A stretch of DNA of 36,720 nt, from the IMG/VR virus record IMGVR_UViG_3300029258_003252, positions 1 through 36,720 of that record; one strand, 5' to 3'. Origin of the DNA: a virus. The translations under genes were made by a program, and so were the position numbers. Of this stretch, positions 1-7,845 are shown piece by piece. Within the stretch, counting starts at the first letter, position 1. Each line of letters starts with the position of its first letter. Under the pieces are notes generated by a model. That model saw nothing but the letters and a program-made list of their open reading frames with translations, was not told the origin of the DNA and searched no databases.

Positions 1-421
1 CCCACACGTCCATTTGGGAATCCATAGGCATTTCTTCCCATCCTTCGCCCTCGATTTCATCCATGTAAATGGGGAAATAGTTCCTACGGAAATAATTCCG
101 GCCAGCGGGCAATGGGAAAAGTTTGGGAATATCGTTTTCCAACAGAAATTCTCCTCTAGGAACAGCCCTCTCCCCATACATCATCTCAATCAGAATCTTT
201 TCGGCTTCTTCTTTTGATTTGGCGATAACGTAATCGATTTGATTGGTGTACATTTTCAAAGGGTACTGCGGACAGTCTTTGAAGGGCTCAAAAGCCGTAC
301 TTAACCGTTTAGGTAAATACCAAATCCCCTCGCACGGACAGTTATCATTTAAAATCAATAGAGGAAGCACCGCTGCGGCTCCCGCCGCAGCGGTGCCTTT
401 TAGAAAGTCTCGTCTGTTCAT
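1..421 (-). CDS. Tat-signal protein, paralog 1 (runs off left edge)
   Basis: The frame is open from an ATG at 421 to the window edge, giving 140 codons with no stop. The N-terminus MNRRDFLKG followed by a run of Ala/Gly and VLPL is a classic twin-arginine (Tat) signal: RR-x-F-L, hydrophobic core, short c-region. The exported part shares no motif I recognise; it is mixed acidic/aromatic. The next gene has an almost identical leader, so the two arose by duplication or leader swapping. Expected location is the periplasm or cell envelope. The function is unknown. Confidence 0.75.
   Translation of the reverse strand, partial: MNRRDFLKGTAAAGAAAVLPLLILNDNCPCEGIWYLPKRLSTAFEPFKDCPQYPLKMYTNQIDYVIAKSKEEAEKILIEMMYGERAVPRGEFLLENDIPKLFPLPAGRNYFRRNYFPIYMDEIEGEGWEEMPMDSQMDVW
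367..396. repeat. Perfect hairpin inside Tat leader, copy A
   Basis: 13-bp arms GCACCGCTGCGGC / GCCGCAGCGGTGC flank a 4-nt loop. They encode the Ala-rich core of the Tat signal, roughly 25 nt after the start codon. The same element occurs in three other Tat genes. Confidence 0.9.
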
Positions 422-422
422 T

Positions 423-1085
423 CTAATGTTTCTTTCGCATAATGTACAACGTTTCTTCGGCCCATGCATGGCAAGCACGATGGCACCAACTTGGAGGATG
501 TATTTCCATAATTATGGCATCTGTCGCAAATACCTCTCGGTATTGAAATGATCCTTTGTAATGCGGGTCATAGAAAGTGTTCTCCGGTGTTGTCATTGAG
601 AACGATCCAGGCAAGATTTTTACACGATGAAACCAATTCGTATTGCAACAAGGCCCAGTCTCCTCTTTGTAGCCATAACTCACCCAAGTGTTATAGAAAA
701 TCAGGTCATGTTCTTCTCGATTGTACCACCAATCGAGCAAGCAATTTGCTGTTGCGGCCCTCTTCATTCCCTGATGTTCGGGCAGCTTCCATTCTATATT
801 CATGATCTTATTGGAACTAGGGAAAGGGCCTCCATAGCCACAAGCGATCCAACCATATCCAAGAACATAAAATCCACTATAAAATCCTTTAGGATCATGT
901 GGGTAAAGCCACTCGGGCGGCCTTGGAATATAAATTTTGGGCCTATATCCTGGCGGATTGTCATGCCACGGCCCCGGCTTCTTCTCTGGGATGGCCTTTT
1001 GAGGTTCCTCGGGCAAAATCGATAGAGGAAGCACCGCTGCGGCTCCCGCCGCAGCGGTGCCTTTTAGAAAGTCTCTTCTATTCAT
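423..1085 (-). CDS. Tat-signal protein, paralog 2
   Basis: 220 aa. It starts MNRRDFLKG plus an Ala/Gly core and LPLSI, so it is a Tat export substrate. The mature part is rich in Trp, Tyr, Pro and His, with several Cys (CC at about 148 and two later), and reads like a small extracytoplasmic domain, but I recognise no family. The stretch RAATANCLL is matched by RAATVNCLL in the 2027-2275 protein, so the two are paralogs beyond the leader. The gene sits 1 nt upstream of paralog 1 in the same direction. Confidence 0.8.
   Translation of the reverse strand: MNRRDFLKGTAAAGAAAVLPLSILPEEPQKAIPEKKPGPWHDNPPGYRPKIYIPRPPEWLYPHDPKGFYSGFYVLGYGWIACGYGGPFPSSNKIMNIEWKLPEHQGMKRAATANCLLDWWYNREEHDLIFYNTWVSYGYKEETGPCCNTNWFHRVKILPGSFSMTTPENTFYDPHYKGSFQYREVFATDAIIMEIHPPSWCHRACHAWAEETLYIMRKKH
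1031..1060. repeat. Perfect hairpin inside Tat leader, copy B
   Basis: Identical 13-bp arms and 4-nt loop to the element at 367-396, in the same place relative to the start codon. Confidence 0.9.
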
Positions 1086-1093
1086 ACTTCACC

Positions 1094-1237
1094 TCATCCA
1101 GCGAACTTCTTTTCAAAATCGAGCCCGGCTGCTTCTGCTAGGTCCTCAACTTCGACACGATGACCTTGTGTAACAAGCATACCGTCTTTGTATAGTCCTT
1201 CCCAGCAATCGTCGTTTACCAGTACGAATTTACTCAT
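1094..1237 (-). CDS. Small hypothetical protein (47 aa)
   Basis: The ATG at 1237 is preceded by a strong GGGGGAGAAAG ribosome-binding site and overlaps the end of the upstream Tat gene by 8 nt. The product begins MSKFVLVNDDCWEGLY and is acidic and soluble. A longer reading upstream of this ATG lies inside the neighbouring gene and has no ribosome-binding site. No family recognised; translation is probably coupled to the Tat gene. Confidence 0.7.
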   Translation of the reverse strand: MSKFVLVNDDCWEGLYKDGMLVTQGHRVEVEDLAEAAGLDFEKKFAG

Positions 1238-2015
1238 TCTTTCTCCCCCATTCATAGAATAAAACCATTTGAGGGCGGATAGGATTGCAAAAGGGACCAA
1301 AGGAACCACCACCTTCAACCGACACCAACCCAAAGCAATAGAAGTAAAACGGCAGGCCATCCCTCCCGTATTTTATATCGTAGTCTATTTTTCCCTGGAT
1401 GTCTTCTACGAGAAAATCAACAAGTTCCGCACAGTCCTCGCCTTCTTGGCTGAGACTGTGGAAGTGCGTCAGCAGTTCATGTATGCCACGTCCCCATTCC
1501 TGACATTGAACGAATTTTGCAAGTGGGCTTTTAAGCCATAGTTTATTAAAGTTATGTTTTTCATATGGGACATACAGAAGGCTGGGGGTTTTTGCATGTA
1601 AACCAGATCGAATGTTGGGATATTCTAGCTTCGGGACTATTCTTCGAATCAGAGGAATGCTGACTCTTTTAAACTGACCCATGTGGATTGTTGCTGCAAC
1701 GTCGTTATAGGGCGACCCCTCGTTCCAAAGACGTTGGTTCTCCAAAGCAAGAACAACCGTTGGCTTCTGGTGTTCGGGTAGCCCTTTAAGAAGCCCGGTC
1801 CCATCCCAATTTTTCATTAAATACGCCGCCCACTCTTTGTCTGAGGCTTGGGGATCGGGGCGAACGTCTATCTGTTTTTTGACTCCCTCAAGGTTCTTCT
1901 TAGTCAGCCCTGGGGCTGTTTTTTCTGTAGCTTCTTTTCCAGGTGAACTTGAAGCCAAAAGCGGTAAACCCAAACCCAAAGCCCCAGCTTGTCCGATAAA
2001 CTCACGACGTTTCAT
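1230..2015 (-). CDS. Tat-signal protein, paralog 3
   Basis: 261 aa from the ATG at 2015, chosen because AAGGAG lies 7 nt upstream and because it places MKRREFIGQAG, a Tat motif, at the terminus. The leader is LGLGLPLLASSSPG. It lacks the GC-rich hairpin seen in four sister genes. The mature protein has a charged linker followed by a mixed domain with two Cys. I recognise no enzyme motif. Its 3' end overlaps the next small gene. Confidence 0.8.
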   Translation of the reverse strand: MKRREFIGQAGALGLGLPLLASSSPGKEATEKTAPGLTKKNLEGVKKQIDVRPDPQASDKEWAAYLMKNWDGTGLLKGLPEHQKPTVVLALENQRLWNEGSPYNDVAATIHMGQFKRVSIPLIRRIVPKLEYPNIRSGLHAKTPSLLYVPYEKHNFNKLWLKSPLAKFVQCQEWGRGIHELLTHFHSLSQEGEDCAELVDFLVEDIQGKIDYDIKYGRDGLPFYFYCFGLVSVEGGGSFGPFCNPIRPQMVLFYEWGRKNE

Positions 2016-2026
2016 GTTAATTCTCC

Positions 2027-2275
2027 TTATTGCCATGTATTTTTCGGTCCAGCATTCTCGACCAAACAGTGATGGCCGTAACGCTTTACATGATACTGCA
2101 TACGGAAGCGGTTCAAGGTAGTGAAAAAGTCGAAGGCCTCACCTTTATTCACCAAGAGCAAACAATTTACTGTTGCGGCCCTCAAAGCAATCCAACCTTT
2201 TTCAAAAATCGATAGAGGAAGCACCGCTGCGGCTCCCGCCGCAGCGGTGCCTTTGAGAAAATCTCTTCTATTCAT
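2027..2275 (-). CDS. Short Tat-signal protein, paralog 4
   Basis: 82 aa from the ATG at 2275 (MNRRDFLKG, Ala/Gly core, LPLSI). After the leader comes WIALRAATVNCLL, which matches part of paralog 2, so this looks like a shortened copy. The frame is also open upstream to 2431 and there encodes a CxxC-containing segment (YYCMECGKKF). If translation began there the Tat signal would be internal, so I prefer 2275, although its ribosome-binding site is only moderate. Confidence 0.6.
   Translation of the reverse strand: MNRRDFLKGTAAAGAAAVLPLSIFEKGWIALRAATVNCLLLVNKGEAFDFFTTLNRFRMQYHVKRYGHHCLVENAGPKNTWQ
2221..2250. repeat. Perfect hairpin inside Tat leader, copy C
   Basis: The same 13-bp arms and 4-nt loop as copies A and B. 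Confidence 0.9.
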
Positions 2276-2387
2276 CTGGAAGGGTCCTTGTTTCTTCAGT
2301 TTTCTTTTTGGTAACCGATTTCTTTGGATTGTGATTTTTGACGGTTGATTCAAATCCATTTTCCGAATCTCGTCCGGTGTAAATTTC

Positions 2388-2711
2388 TTACCACATTCCA
2401 TACAATAGTAACCATGCAATAGCCGGACCAAACGGAATTAAAATATGCGTGAATATGAAATGAGGAATACCTGGAAGCGTTTTTGCCAGTTCTACATTCC
2501 CATGCACGTAATCCAATCTCCTCTTTCGTCCTCCGGGGAGAATCCAAGTGATTTCTTCGTATAGTAGCGGAAAATGGAATAGCCAAGGATGTCGCATAAT
2601 AGTTCCACCATTAAGGAAACACTCAAGACCATACCAAAAATACCAGAATAAGATTCCTGCTGCTAGGGCAATCCATAACATGACATGTCCCAACCAAGAA
2701 TCAATTACCAT
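2388..2711 (-). CDS. Small membrane protein
   Basis: 107 aa. There are two hydrophobic segments: LGHVMLWIALAAGILFWYFW near the N-terminus and a C-terminal stretch ending in WLLLYGMW. The middle is charged and loop-like. Its ATG overlaps the stop of the upstream Tat gene (…KYGN stop), so the two are translationally coupled. It is probably an inner-membrane protein; no family recognised. Confidence 0.7.
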   Translation of the reverse strand: MVIDSWLGHVMLWIALAAGILFWYFWYGLECFLNGGTIMRHPWLFHFPLLYEEITWILPGGRKRRLDYVHGNVELAKTLPGIPHFIFTHILIPFGPAIAWLLLYGMW

Positions 2712-3513
2712 ATTTCAATTCCCAATTAAAGCAAATAGAAGTGCGGACATACCTGAAACAAGTTTTATCTGTGGAAGAGATATAGATCCTTCCCGATGGA
2801 AGGAGATTCAATTCCACCTCGCCCCAAATAAATTTTGAAGAATTTTCAACAACAGCATCTTCCGATTTAAGATAACCCAAAGTCTTTTTGCACTTGAACG
2901 CTTGAGTGGGGCCATAATTTTTTATCCAGGGCAAATCTTGAAAAAACTCTTCTGCATTTTCAATTTTATTGCTAGGAGTGCTTGCAAAAGGAAAGAACTT
3001 AATCACACGAAGTTCCTTGGGATTCTCTCCGCAGCGATATTCCCAACCCTCGGCCCAAGGACCGTCTTCTTCGCCGGGACCGTCATAGCAAAATGTTTTG
3101 GCCTGTCGCCAAATCGTTTCCTTTATAAAGGTATCGAAGTCCTTTCCTTCGAAAGGCCCCGGCCTTTTCCTTCTCCACCACTTAGCGGCTTGAATGACGG
3201 CATTGTGCAGATTCTCCGCAACTCCCGTGAATGTGTCCTGAGACTCATCTATCATCACCCATTCTCCCTGTCGTCCCGAGGGCGGTTTAATTGATCCTAT
3301 GGAGCCACTGTGGATTGAATAACCATGCATAACTTGCCAAGCGGCATGACAAACTGTGTTATCATACCTCACTCGCAAAGTGTGCTTTTCCTCGTCGGTA
3401 AGATCCTCCGAAGTTTTAAGTCCGGTAATTGATTCAGACTTCTTTTCAGAAACCAAAGGTATTCCCGCCAACGGCAAGAGAGCCGAAGCCCCCAAAAATT
3501 CACGACGATCCAT
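2701..3513 (-). CDS. Tat-signal protein, paralog 5
   Basis: 270 aa. It starts MDRREFLGASALLPLAGIPLV, a Tat leader of different sequence from the hairpin-bearing ones. The mature part is Trp-rich and acidic with scattered Cys, and I recognise no catalytic motif. It lies downstream of the dehydrogenase gene with a 13-nt gap and is coupled to the membrane protein behind it. It may form an envelope-directed module with the other Tat proteins. Confidence 0.75.
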   Translation of the reverse strand: MDRREFLGASALLPLAGIPLVSEKKSESITGLKTSEDLTDEEKHTLRVRYDNTVCHAAWQVMHGYSIHSGSIGSIKPPSGRQGEWVMIDESQDTFTGVAENLHNAVIQAAKWWRRKRPGPFEGKDFDTFIKETIWRQAKTFCYDGPGEEDGPWAEGWEYRCGENPKELRVIKFFPFASTPSNKIENAEEFFQDLPWIKNYGPTQAFKCKKTLGYLKSEDAVVENSSKFIWGEVELNLLPSGRIYISSTDKTCFRYVRTSICFNWELKYGN

Positions 3514-3526
3514 TTTAGGCTCCTAT

Positions 3527-4657
3527 TCAAGAAAGACTTCCTGGTTCCAACTTCCAGGAGATATCCTCGCCCACATGACTATTGATACAATACAACAACC
3601 TTTGGCAGGCATCAATATCAATATCGGCGTAGGTGGGAACAACTTGATCGTCCAGTTTCCCTTGGGCCATAAGATGGGCAACGGCGGCAGTTGGGAAAGA
3701 CGTGGCCATTTGCATGGCGGTCCATTTTTCATTGGCCTTGATGGTGGTAACGACTTGAGCCGACAATCCGTCTGAAGTAGTGTACCGGATAACCATGTGG
3801 ATGAGATCTTGTTTTGTGGGTGGACAAGCCGATTCAAGCATTTTCTTTAATTGGGAAGCCGATTCGTAGCTAAGACCGGAAAGGCCACAATCGTCCATGA
3901 GAAATCGCATATAGTCATTATGGCCGGTATAACGAATCGTCTTGTATTGGCAGTGTTCCACACCTTGGGCTTTCATCGAATCTAATGTTGATCCAATACC
4001 TCCCTTGGTATGAAAAGCCTCATGCTCCATTCCAAGTTGTTCTAGGCCGGTGAGAGCATCCACTTCAATAATCTCGCCTTCACGAAGAACCCGACATTTC
4101 CCCGCATATTCGTTGATGAGCCCATAGGGACTGAAAACCAAATTATAATTGAGGCGGTTGCCCTTCATTTGCGGAAGACCACCGCAAAAGAGATAGATCG
4201 CTGTGAGGCCGGGATTTTTTCTAGCGATTTTCTCAGCAAGCATGTTGAGATAGCCAGGAGCGAGGCCGAGATCGGTAAAGACCGGAAGCGTTGCTTTTTC
4301 TAAAGCGTACCTTTGAATTTCTTGGGAAACTTGGGGGTTGCCGCCCAGATCACAATATCGCATTTCATGATCGATGCAAACTTTCGCAATAATTTCATTT
4401 GCTCGAAAAGGAGCGGCGGAAATGACAATATCGAAATCCTTGATAGCCCGACCATGACAGGCTTCCGTTTGTACAATAGAGGGAAAATTCGCTAAACTGG
4501 TTCGATGGGGTTTTAATTGCAATTCTCCCCATCTCGCCTTGTAAGCCTCTAAAGCTGCGGCATCGGGTTCAAAAACAATAACTTCGTTATCTAGTTTTTG
4601 CATTGCATAGGCGATAGCCTGCCCCATCCAGCCACATCCTACAACCACCGCTTTCAT
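3527..4657 (-). CDS. Saccharopine dehydrogenase-like NAD(P)-dependent oxidoreductase
   Basis: 376 aa. The N-terminus MKAVVVGCGWMGQAIAYAM is a Rossmann fold with GxGxxG at residues 7-12. The segments DFDIVISAAP and RYCDLGG are typical of the saccharopine dehydrogenase / lysine 6-dehydrogenase family, and LGLAPGYLNMLAEKIA marks the substrate-domain boundary. Family members oxidise or form C-N bonds at lysine-like substrates; the substrate here cannot be read from sequence. The length is normal for the single-domain type. A sigma70-like promoter and a strong AGGAGGAAT ribosome-binding site lie directly upstream. It is probably an auxiliary metabolic gene. Confidence 0.85.
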   Translation of the reverse strand: MKAVVVGCGWMGQAIAYAMQKLDNEVIVFEPDAAALEAYKARWGELQLKPHRTSLANFPSIVQTEACHGRAIKDFDIVISAAPFRANEIIAKVCIDHEMRYCDLGGNPQVSQEIQRYALEKATLPVFTDLGLAPGYLNMLAEKIARKNPGLTAIYLFCGGLPQMKGNRLNYNLVFSPYGLINEYAGKCRVLREGEIIEVDALTGLEQLGMEHEAFHTKGGIGSTLDSMKAQGVEHCQYKTIRYTGHNDYMRFLMDDCGLSGLSYESASQLKKMLESACPPTKQDLIHMVIRYTTSDGLSAQVVTTIKANEKWTAMQMATSFPTAAVAHLMAQGKLDDQVVPTYADIDIDACQRLLYCINSHVGEDISWKLEPGSLS

Positions 4658-4688
4658 GTTTACCTATTCCTCCTAAATAATATTGGCA

Positions 4689-4717
4689 TTTGTAGAGAAA
4701 AAAGCGAATTTTGTCAA
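4689..4717 (-). promoter_or_regulatory. Sigma70-type promoter for the dehydrogenase gene
   Basis: On the minus strand a perfect -35 TTGACA is followed after exactly 17 nt by a near-consensus -10 TACAAA, about 30 nt before the dehydrogenase start codon. This is the clearest host-type promoter in the window. Confidence 0.7.
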
Positions 4718-4837
4718 CACTAACCTTCGAAGAGTGGGTCGAATATCAAAATTACCTGGACGAAAGCAACAGGTTACTAGGCAAAATTTCGATTATTGAA
4801 CCTCCCGAACAACCTGAATCCTCTAGATTAACCCCCA

Positions 4838-5122
4838 CTAGTCTACAATATTGAGGCCACTTGGCGGAATCACAATTCCGCTCCCGAATTGAGCATTATA
4901 AGCATTCTTGATCTCATCATCCGGGTCGTCTTTGTAAATGACGTGTTCTTTCGGAATCTCGATCTTCTCCCCTTTAGAAAAGGGATTGAGGGGACCCATC
5001 CCAATTCCCTCTCGGGTGGGCAGGATTCTAACTGGGTGTTTAAGGACATATCTCTCGTTTTCAAATGACATTTCCGCCAACACATCTTCACCGGTAACTA
5101 GCTTGAGAAATTTGATATTCAT
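4838..5122 (-). CDS. Small Sm/LSM-like phage protein
   Basis: 94 aa starting MNIKFLKLVTGEDVLAEM, then LKHPVRILP and a C-terminal region of short beta-strands. The pattern 'K-L-x-T-G-E-D-V-x-A-E … L-x-x-P' is that of a small conserved protein of T4-like phages, especially cyanophages, for which an Sm/Hfq-like barrel is predicted. I base this on resemblance, not alignment. It could bind RNA, which would fit a genome rich in small RNAs, but that is inference. About 180 bp without a gene separate it from the dehydrogenase start. Confidence 0.6.
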   Translation of the reverse strand: MNIKFLKLVTGEDVLAEMSFENERYVLKHPVRILPTREGIGMGPLNPFSKGEKIEIPKEHVIYKDDPDDEIKNAYNAQFGSGIVIPPSGLNIVD

Positions 5123-5150
5123 GATTCCCTTTCTTTTACTCTATTAGAGC

Positions 5151-5975
5151 ATGAACGAATCGATTTACAATCATTTTAGCAAATGCTACAAAAATTACAA
5201 GACCTATCTAGATCTAGGCGACATGGCTTATTCTAAAGAAGATTGGGAACAGGCCGTTTGGTGGTATCAAATAGCCAATTTTAACTGCCAGAGGACACTA
5301 GATGGCTGGGACAAGCTAGCAATGGCTCTACACCACACTGGGAATAATAGAGCCGCAGCAGAGGCCGTCAGGGCCGCTCTAGCGTATGATATGCCCTCTA
5401 GCCGGTACAAACGTCTAAAGAAGAATCTGACCGTATTTGACCCCAAATACGTCAATTCCGATCCAGAATATTACGATGAGTTTTGGGCGAGCAAACCCAA
5501 TATGAAGAGTTTGGAGAAAATCCGAATCGAAAAAATGGCCGAAATGATCTCCGAAGACAAAACAGTCCTAGATATTGGCTCGGGACCCGGATGGATCAAG
5601 GATTATCTTGATGAGGATGTCAAATATCTAGGTGTGGATTTCTCCCGAGTGGCCCGCAAGATGGTAGAGGAGCGTGGCGGGCTTTCGGCTGCCAGCATAG
5701 ATGACGTAAAAGAAAATAACTGGGACGTAGTCATTCTGGCCGAGATTTTGGAACATATCGAAGATGATGTTGGCTATCTAAAAGATGCTGCTGTCAAAGT
5801 CCGGGAAAACGGCTGTCTCCTAGTTAGTGTCCCTCGCCACAAGATCATGGACGACCCAGCCCATGTTCGAGACTATACTGCCGAGGAATTTGACGAAAAA
5901 TTAGAAATGGTAGGTGAAATCGTTGAAAGTTTCTCCTTAGAGAGATGGGAAATCCGAAAAGTCAAGGTGAGCTAG
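5151..5975 (+). CDS. TPR-like plus class I SAM methyltransferase
   Basis: 274 aa. Residues about 20-90 look like two TPR helical hairpins (AYSKEDWEQAVWWYQIA, RAAAEAVRAAL). From about 135 there is a Rossmann methyltransferase: VLDIGSGPGW (139-148, the SAM loop), YLGVDFS (acidic end of strand 2), and VVILAEILEHIED, the motif IV region of Methyltransf_11/23 types. The substrate is unknown. It is one of few rightward genes, divergent from the Sm-like gene. Confidence 0.8.
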   Translation: MNESIYNHFSKCYKNYKTYLDLGDMAYSKEDWEQAVWWYQIANFNCQRTLDGWDKLAMALHHTGNNRAAAEAVRAALAYDMPSSRYKRLKKNLTVFDPKYVNSDPEYYDEFWASKPNMKSLEKIRIEKMAEMISEDKTVLDIGSGPGWIKDYLDEDVKYLGVDFSRVARKMVEERGGLSAASIDDVKENNWDVVILAEILEHIEDDVGYLKDAAVKVRENGCLLVSVPRHKIMDDPAHVRDYTAEEFDEKLEMVGEIVESFSLERWEIRKVKVS

Positions 5976-6091
5976 AAAGGCAGACTAAAAAGCCAGCAAT
6001 AAAAGGCCCAAAGCAAAAACCCAACCACAATCACGACAAAAAATGGCAACGCTTCCTTCAGTATTTTCACGTTACTAATATAGATATTAAC

Positions 6092-6424
6092 ATGAAAAAT
6101 TTCAAACAATTTTTAGTCGAAATAGACGAAATTCTATTCGAACAGGTCTACGATCCAGGGAAAGAACAGTCTCAAGCGAGCATGTGGGCCCAGCAGGACA
6201 AAGATTGGAAGAAACTGAAAGATCTAATCGCTCAGTTAAATGAAGATGATCCTGCGGCCAGTTGGGATGTAAGGATCAGTCGAGACGTAGAGGAATACGA
6301 ACATCCAAGAGATTCTGACCAATTTGAATTAGTAAATGCCGGGGAAGTTGTTACAACTGGAAGTCTGGATGAATTGATGCGAAGGGTGTATCAAATCGGC
6401 AAAGAACAGGGAAGTTTTTGGTAA
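6092..6424 (+). CDS. Small protein with capsid-targeting-like N-terminus
   Basis: 110 aa from the ATG at 6092. The frame extends further upstream but overlaps the methyltransferase gene. This start gives MKNFKQFLVEIDE, resembling the capsid-targeting peptide of T4 internal proteins (MKTYQEFIAEA) and four other proteins in this window. The rest is acidic and helical with no known domain. If the resemblance holds, the protein is packaged in the head and its N-terminus is cut by a prohead protease. Confidence 0.6.
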   Translation: MKNFKQFLVEIDEILFEQVYDPGKEQSQASMWAQQDKDWKKLKDLIAQLNEDDPAASWDVRISRDVEEYEHPRDSDQFELVNAGEVVTTGSLDELMRRVYQIGKEQGSFW

Positions 6425-6649
6425 TCAATCCCAACCCATATCTGGATCGTACCTTCTGCTTTCTTTTTCTCCACAATTTCTACATTCTCGCTCTTGAACG
6501 AAGTCGTGGCCTTCCTTATCTTGCCACATATCCCATTCATGCGAACATCCATTCCTAGCCACCATTACTAGAACATAACAAACCAAACCAATGATTACCA
6601 GTCCTATTGCATAACCAAATGATTCAATCTGAGCTAAAATCAAGTTCAT
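6425..6649 (-). CDS. Single-pass membrane protein with zinc-ribbon tail
   Basis: 74 aa. One transmembrane helix (about residues 10-32, IGLVIIGLVCYVLVMVA) is followed by a small domain with C-S-H and C-x2-C (ECRNCGEKE), a probable metal-binding knuckle. The start overlaps the end of the upstream membrane gene by 26 nt. No family recognised. Confidence 0.65.
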   Translation of the reverse strand: MNLILAQIESFGYAIGLVIIGLVCYVLVMVARNGCSHEWDMWQDKEGHDFVQERECRNCGEKESRRYDPDMGWD

Positions 6650-6962
6650 AATTTGTCTCCATCCAACTATCTCGGGAAAACAGTCTTTGTACAGATACTC
6701 CGTTTTCAGTGCCGTAAATCAAATACAAAGTCCCATCAACTTCAAAAATATAACCCGCCTTATTCTCGATAGATGGAAACTCCAATATAATCTCAACATT
6801 TTGTGCCGAGGGAATCCAATAAGAGGCGGCGGGTTCGCAGCTAACTCTTAGATTGACCATAACCAAAACCAAGAAAAGAGTGATGGTTGAAAAGATGGCT
6901 GAAAACGTCCACATAATCGGTATCCAATTTTTCACTTTTTCTCCTAACGGGATTTTATCCAT
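6624..6962 (-). CDS. Single-pass membrane protein
   Basis: 112 aa. A cytoplasmic start with LGEKVKNWIP is followed by a transmembrane helix at about 17-40 (WTFSAIFSTITLFLVLVMV) and a soluble, beta-rich C-terminal domain of about 70 residues. It looks like an N-in/C-out anchored protein. It overlaps the HNH gene upstream by 8 nt. Unknown function. Confidence 0.65.
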   Translation of the reverse strand: MDKIPLGEKVKNWIPIMWTFSAIFSTITLFLVLVMVNLRVSCEPAASYWIPSAQNVEIILEFPSIENKAGYIFEVDGTLYLIYGTENGVSVQRLFSRDSWMETNYELDFSSD

Positions 6963-7426
6963 ATTCTAATATCATTTTAAACTGTTCTTGCGATTTACTT
7001 CTCTTCTGCTGATTGCAATCTTTACAAGACAAAACCAAGTTCGCCTTTTTGCTTGATCCACCCCTGGATTTAGGGATCACATGATCGATTGTGCTGTCAC
7101 AGAAACGAAGCTTCTTTTTACAATAGTAACATCTTGGGTCTTGCCGCCAGAGGTTAAATCTGTGTTTAGAAATTTGTTTTTTCCCAGGAACACAGTCCAC
7201 ACATTTGTCGGGATCGAAATGTTCTTTTTTGCAATTAGAACAAATTAAGATTATACCCTCTTGGTCGGACCCGAACAAATCTCGCATTCTGTAAATCCAG
7301 TTTTGTGTGACAACAAAGGCAAAACTGTTGTTGAACAATCCTCATAATTCGCTTCAACATTCGTTGGCCCGGATTGTCTGGAATCGCGAACCAAGTTTGG
7401 TTGAGCCATGGTTTACTCGCCATCAT
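6955..7426 (-). pseudogene. HNH endonuclease, broken by a single-base frameshift
   Basis: Two overlapping frames make one gene. The first (from 7426, MMASKPWLNQTWFAIP) carries FCLCCHTKL, one half of a zinc ribbon. The second carries ICSNCKKEH, the other half, then CYYCKKKLRFCDSTIDHVIP and NLVLSCKDCNQ, a complete HNH motif. The switch falls at the GGG run at 7270-7272, and removing one G restores a continuous protein. The start overlaps the stop of the upstream gene. It is either a decayed nicking/homing enzyme or a sequencing indel. Confidence 0.7.
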
Positions 7427-7787
7427 TTGCCTCTTGGTTTTCGATGCAACTCTGGCAAAGGGTAGAAAAGCGGTGGGAGGGACTTTCCCATTCCTTACCT
7501 TCTGCCCCACATATCTGACACGTCCTGGTTGATTCCTCTTCGGCGGCCTCAATCCGTTCCTTGGCTTCATCATTGGCATTATCGTGCAAAACACGCAGTT
7601 TGCCAAACTTTTGCTTGATTTGCATAATGTGAAGTTTGAGGTAGTGATCCCAAGCAATTTTTTCTAGGTCCTCGACAAGTTTTACAATGATTTGATCCCA
7701 TCCCTCGGGCCAGTCGTAAAACATCATTTTAGACGGCATTAGCCATCTATGGTTCTTAATTAGCTGCTTGAAGGCTTTTCTCTCCAT
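7413..7787 (-). CDS. Hypothetical protein with CxxC zinc site
   Basis: 124 aa. The helical N-terminal part (KAFKQLIKNHRWLMPSKMMF … WDQIIVKLVEDL) is followed by a probable zinc ribbon, CQICGAEG plus LCQSCIENQ. This architecture is common in phage hypothetical proteins; no named family. It is divergently arranged from the rightward gene at 7846 with about 58 bp between. Confidence 0.7.
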   Translation of the reverse strand: MERKAFKQLIKNHRWLMPSKMMFYDWPEGWDQIIVKLVEDLEKIAWDHYLKLHIMQIKQKFGKLRVLHDNANDEAKERIEAAEEESTRTCQICGAEGKEWESPSHRFSTLCQSCIENQEANDGE

Positions 7788-7845
7788 GACCTACTTATAT
7801 CAAAAAGCATTGGATAAATCAAGGTAGAAAGGGCTAAATATCCAT

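Noticed and set aside
7235-7657. Long overlapping frame across the 7413 gene
   Set aside because: Only its last part (the start of the broken HNH gene) is real; the upstream portion is a shadow of the 7413-7787 gene.
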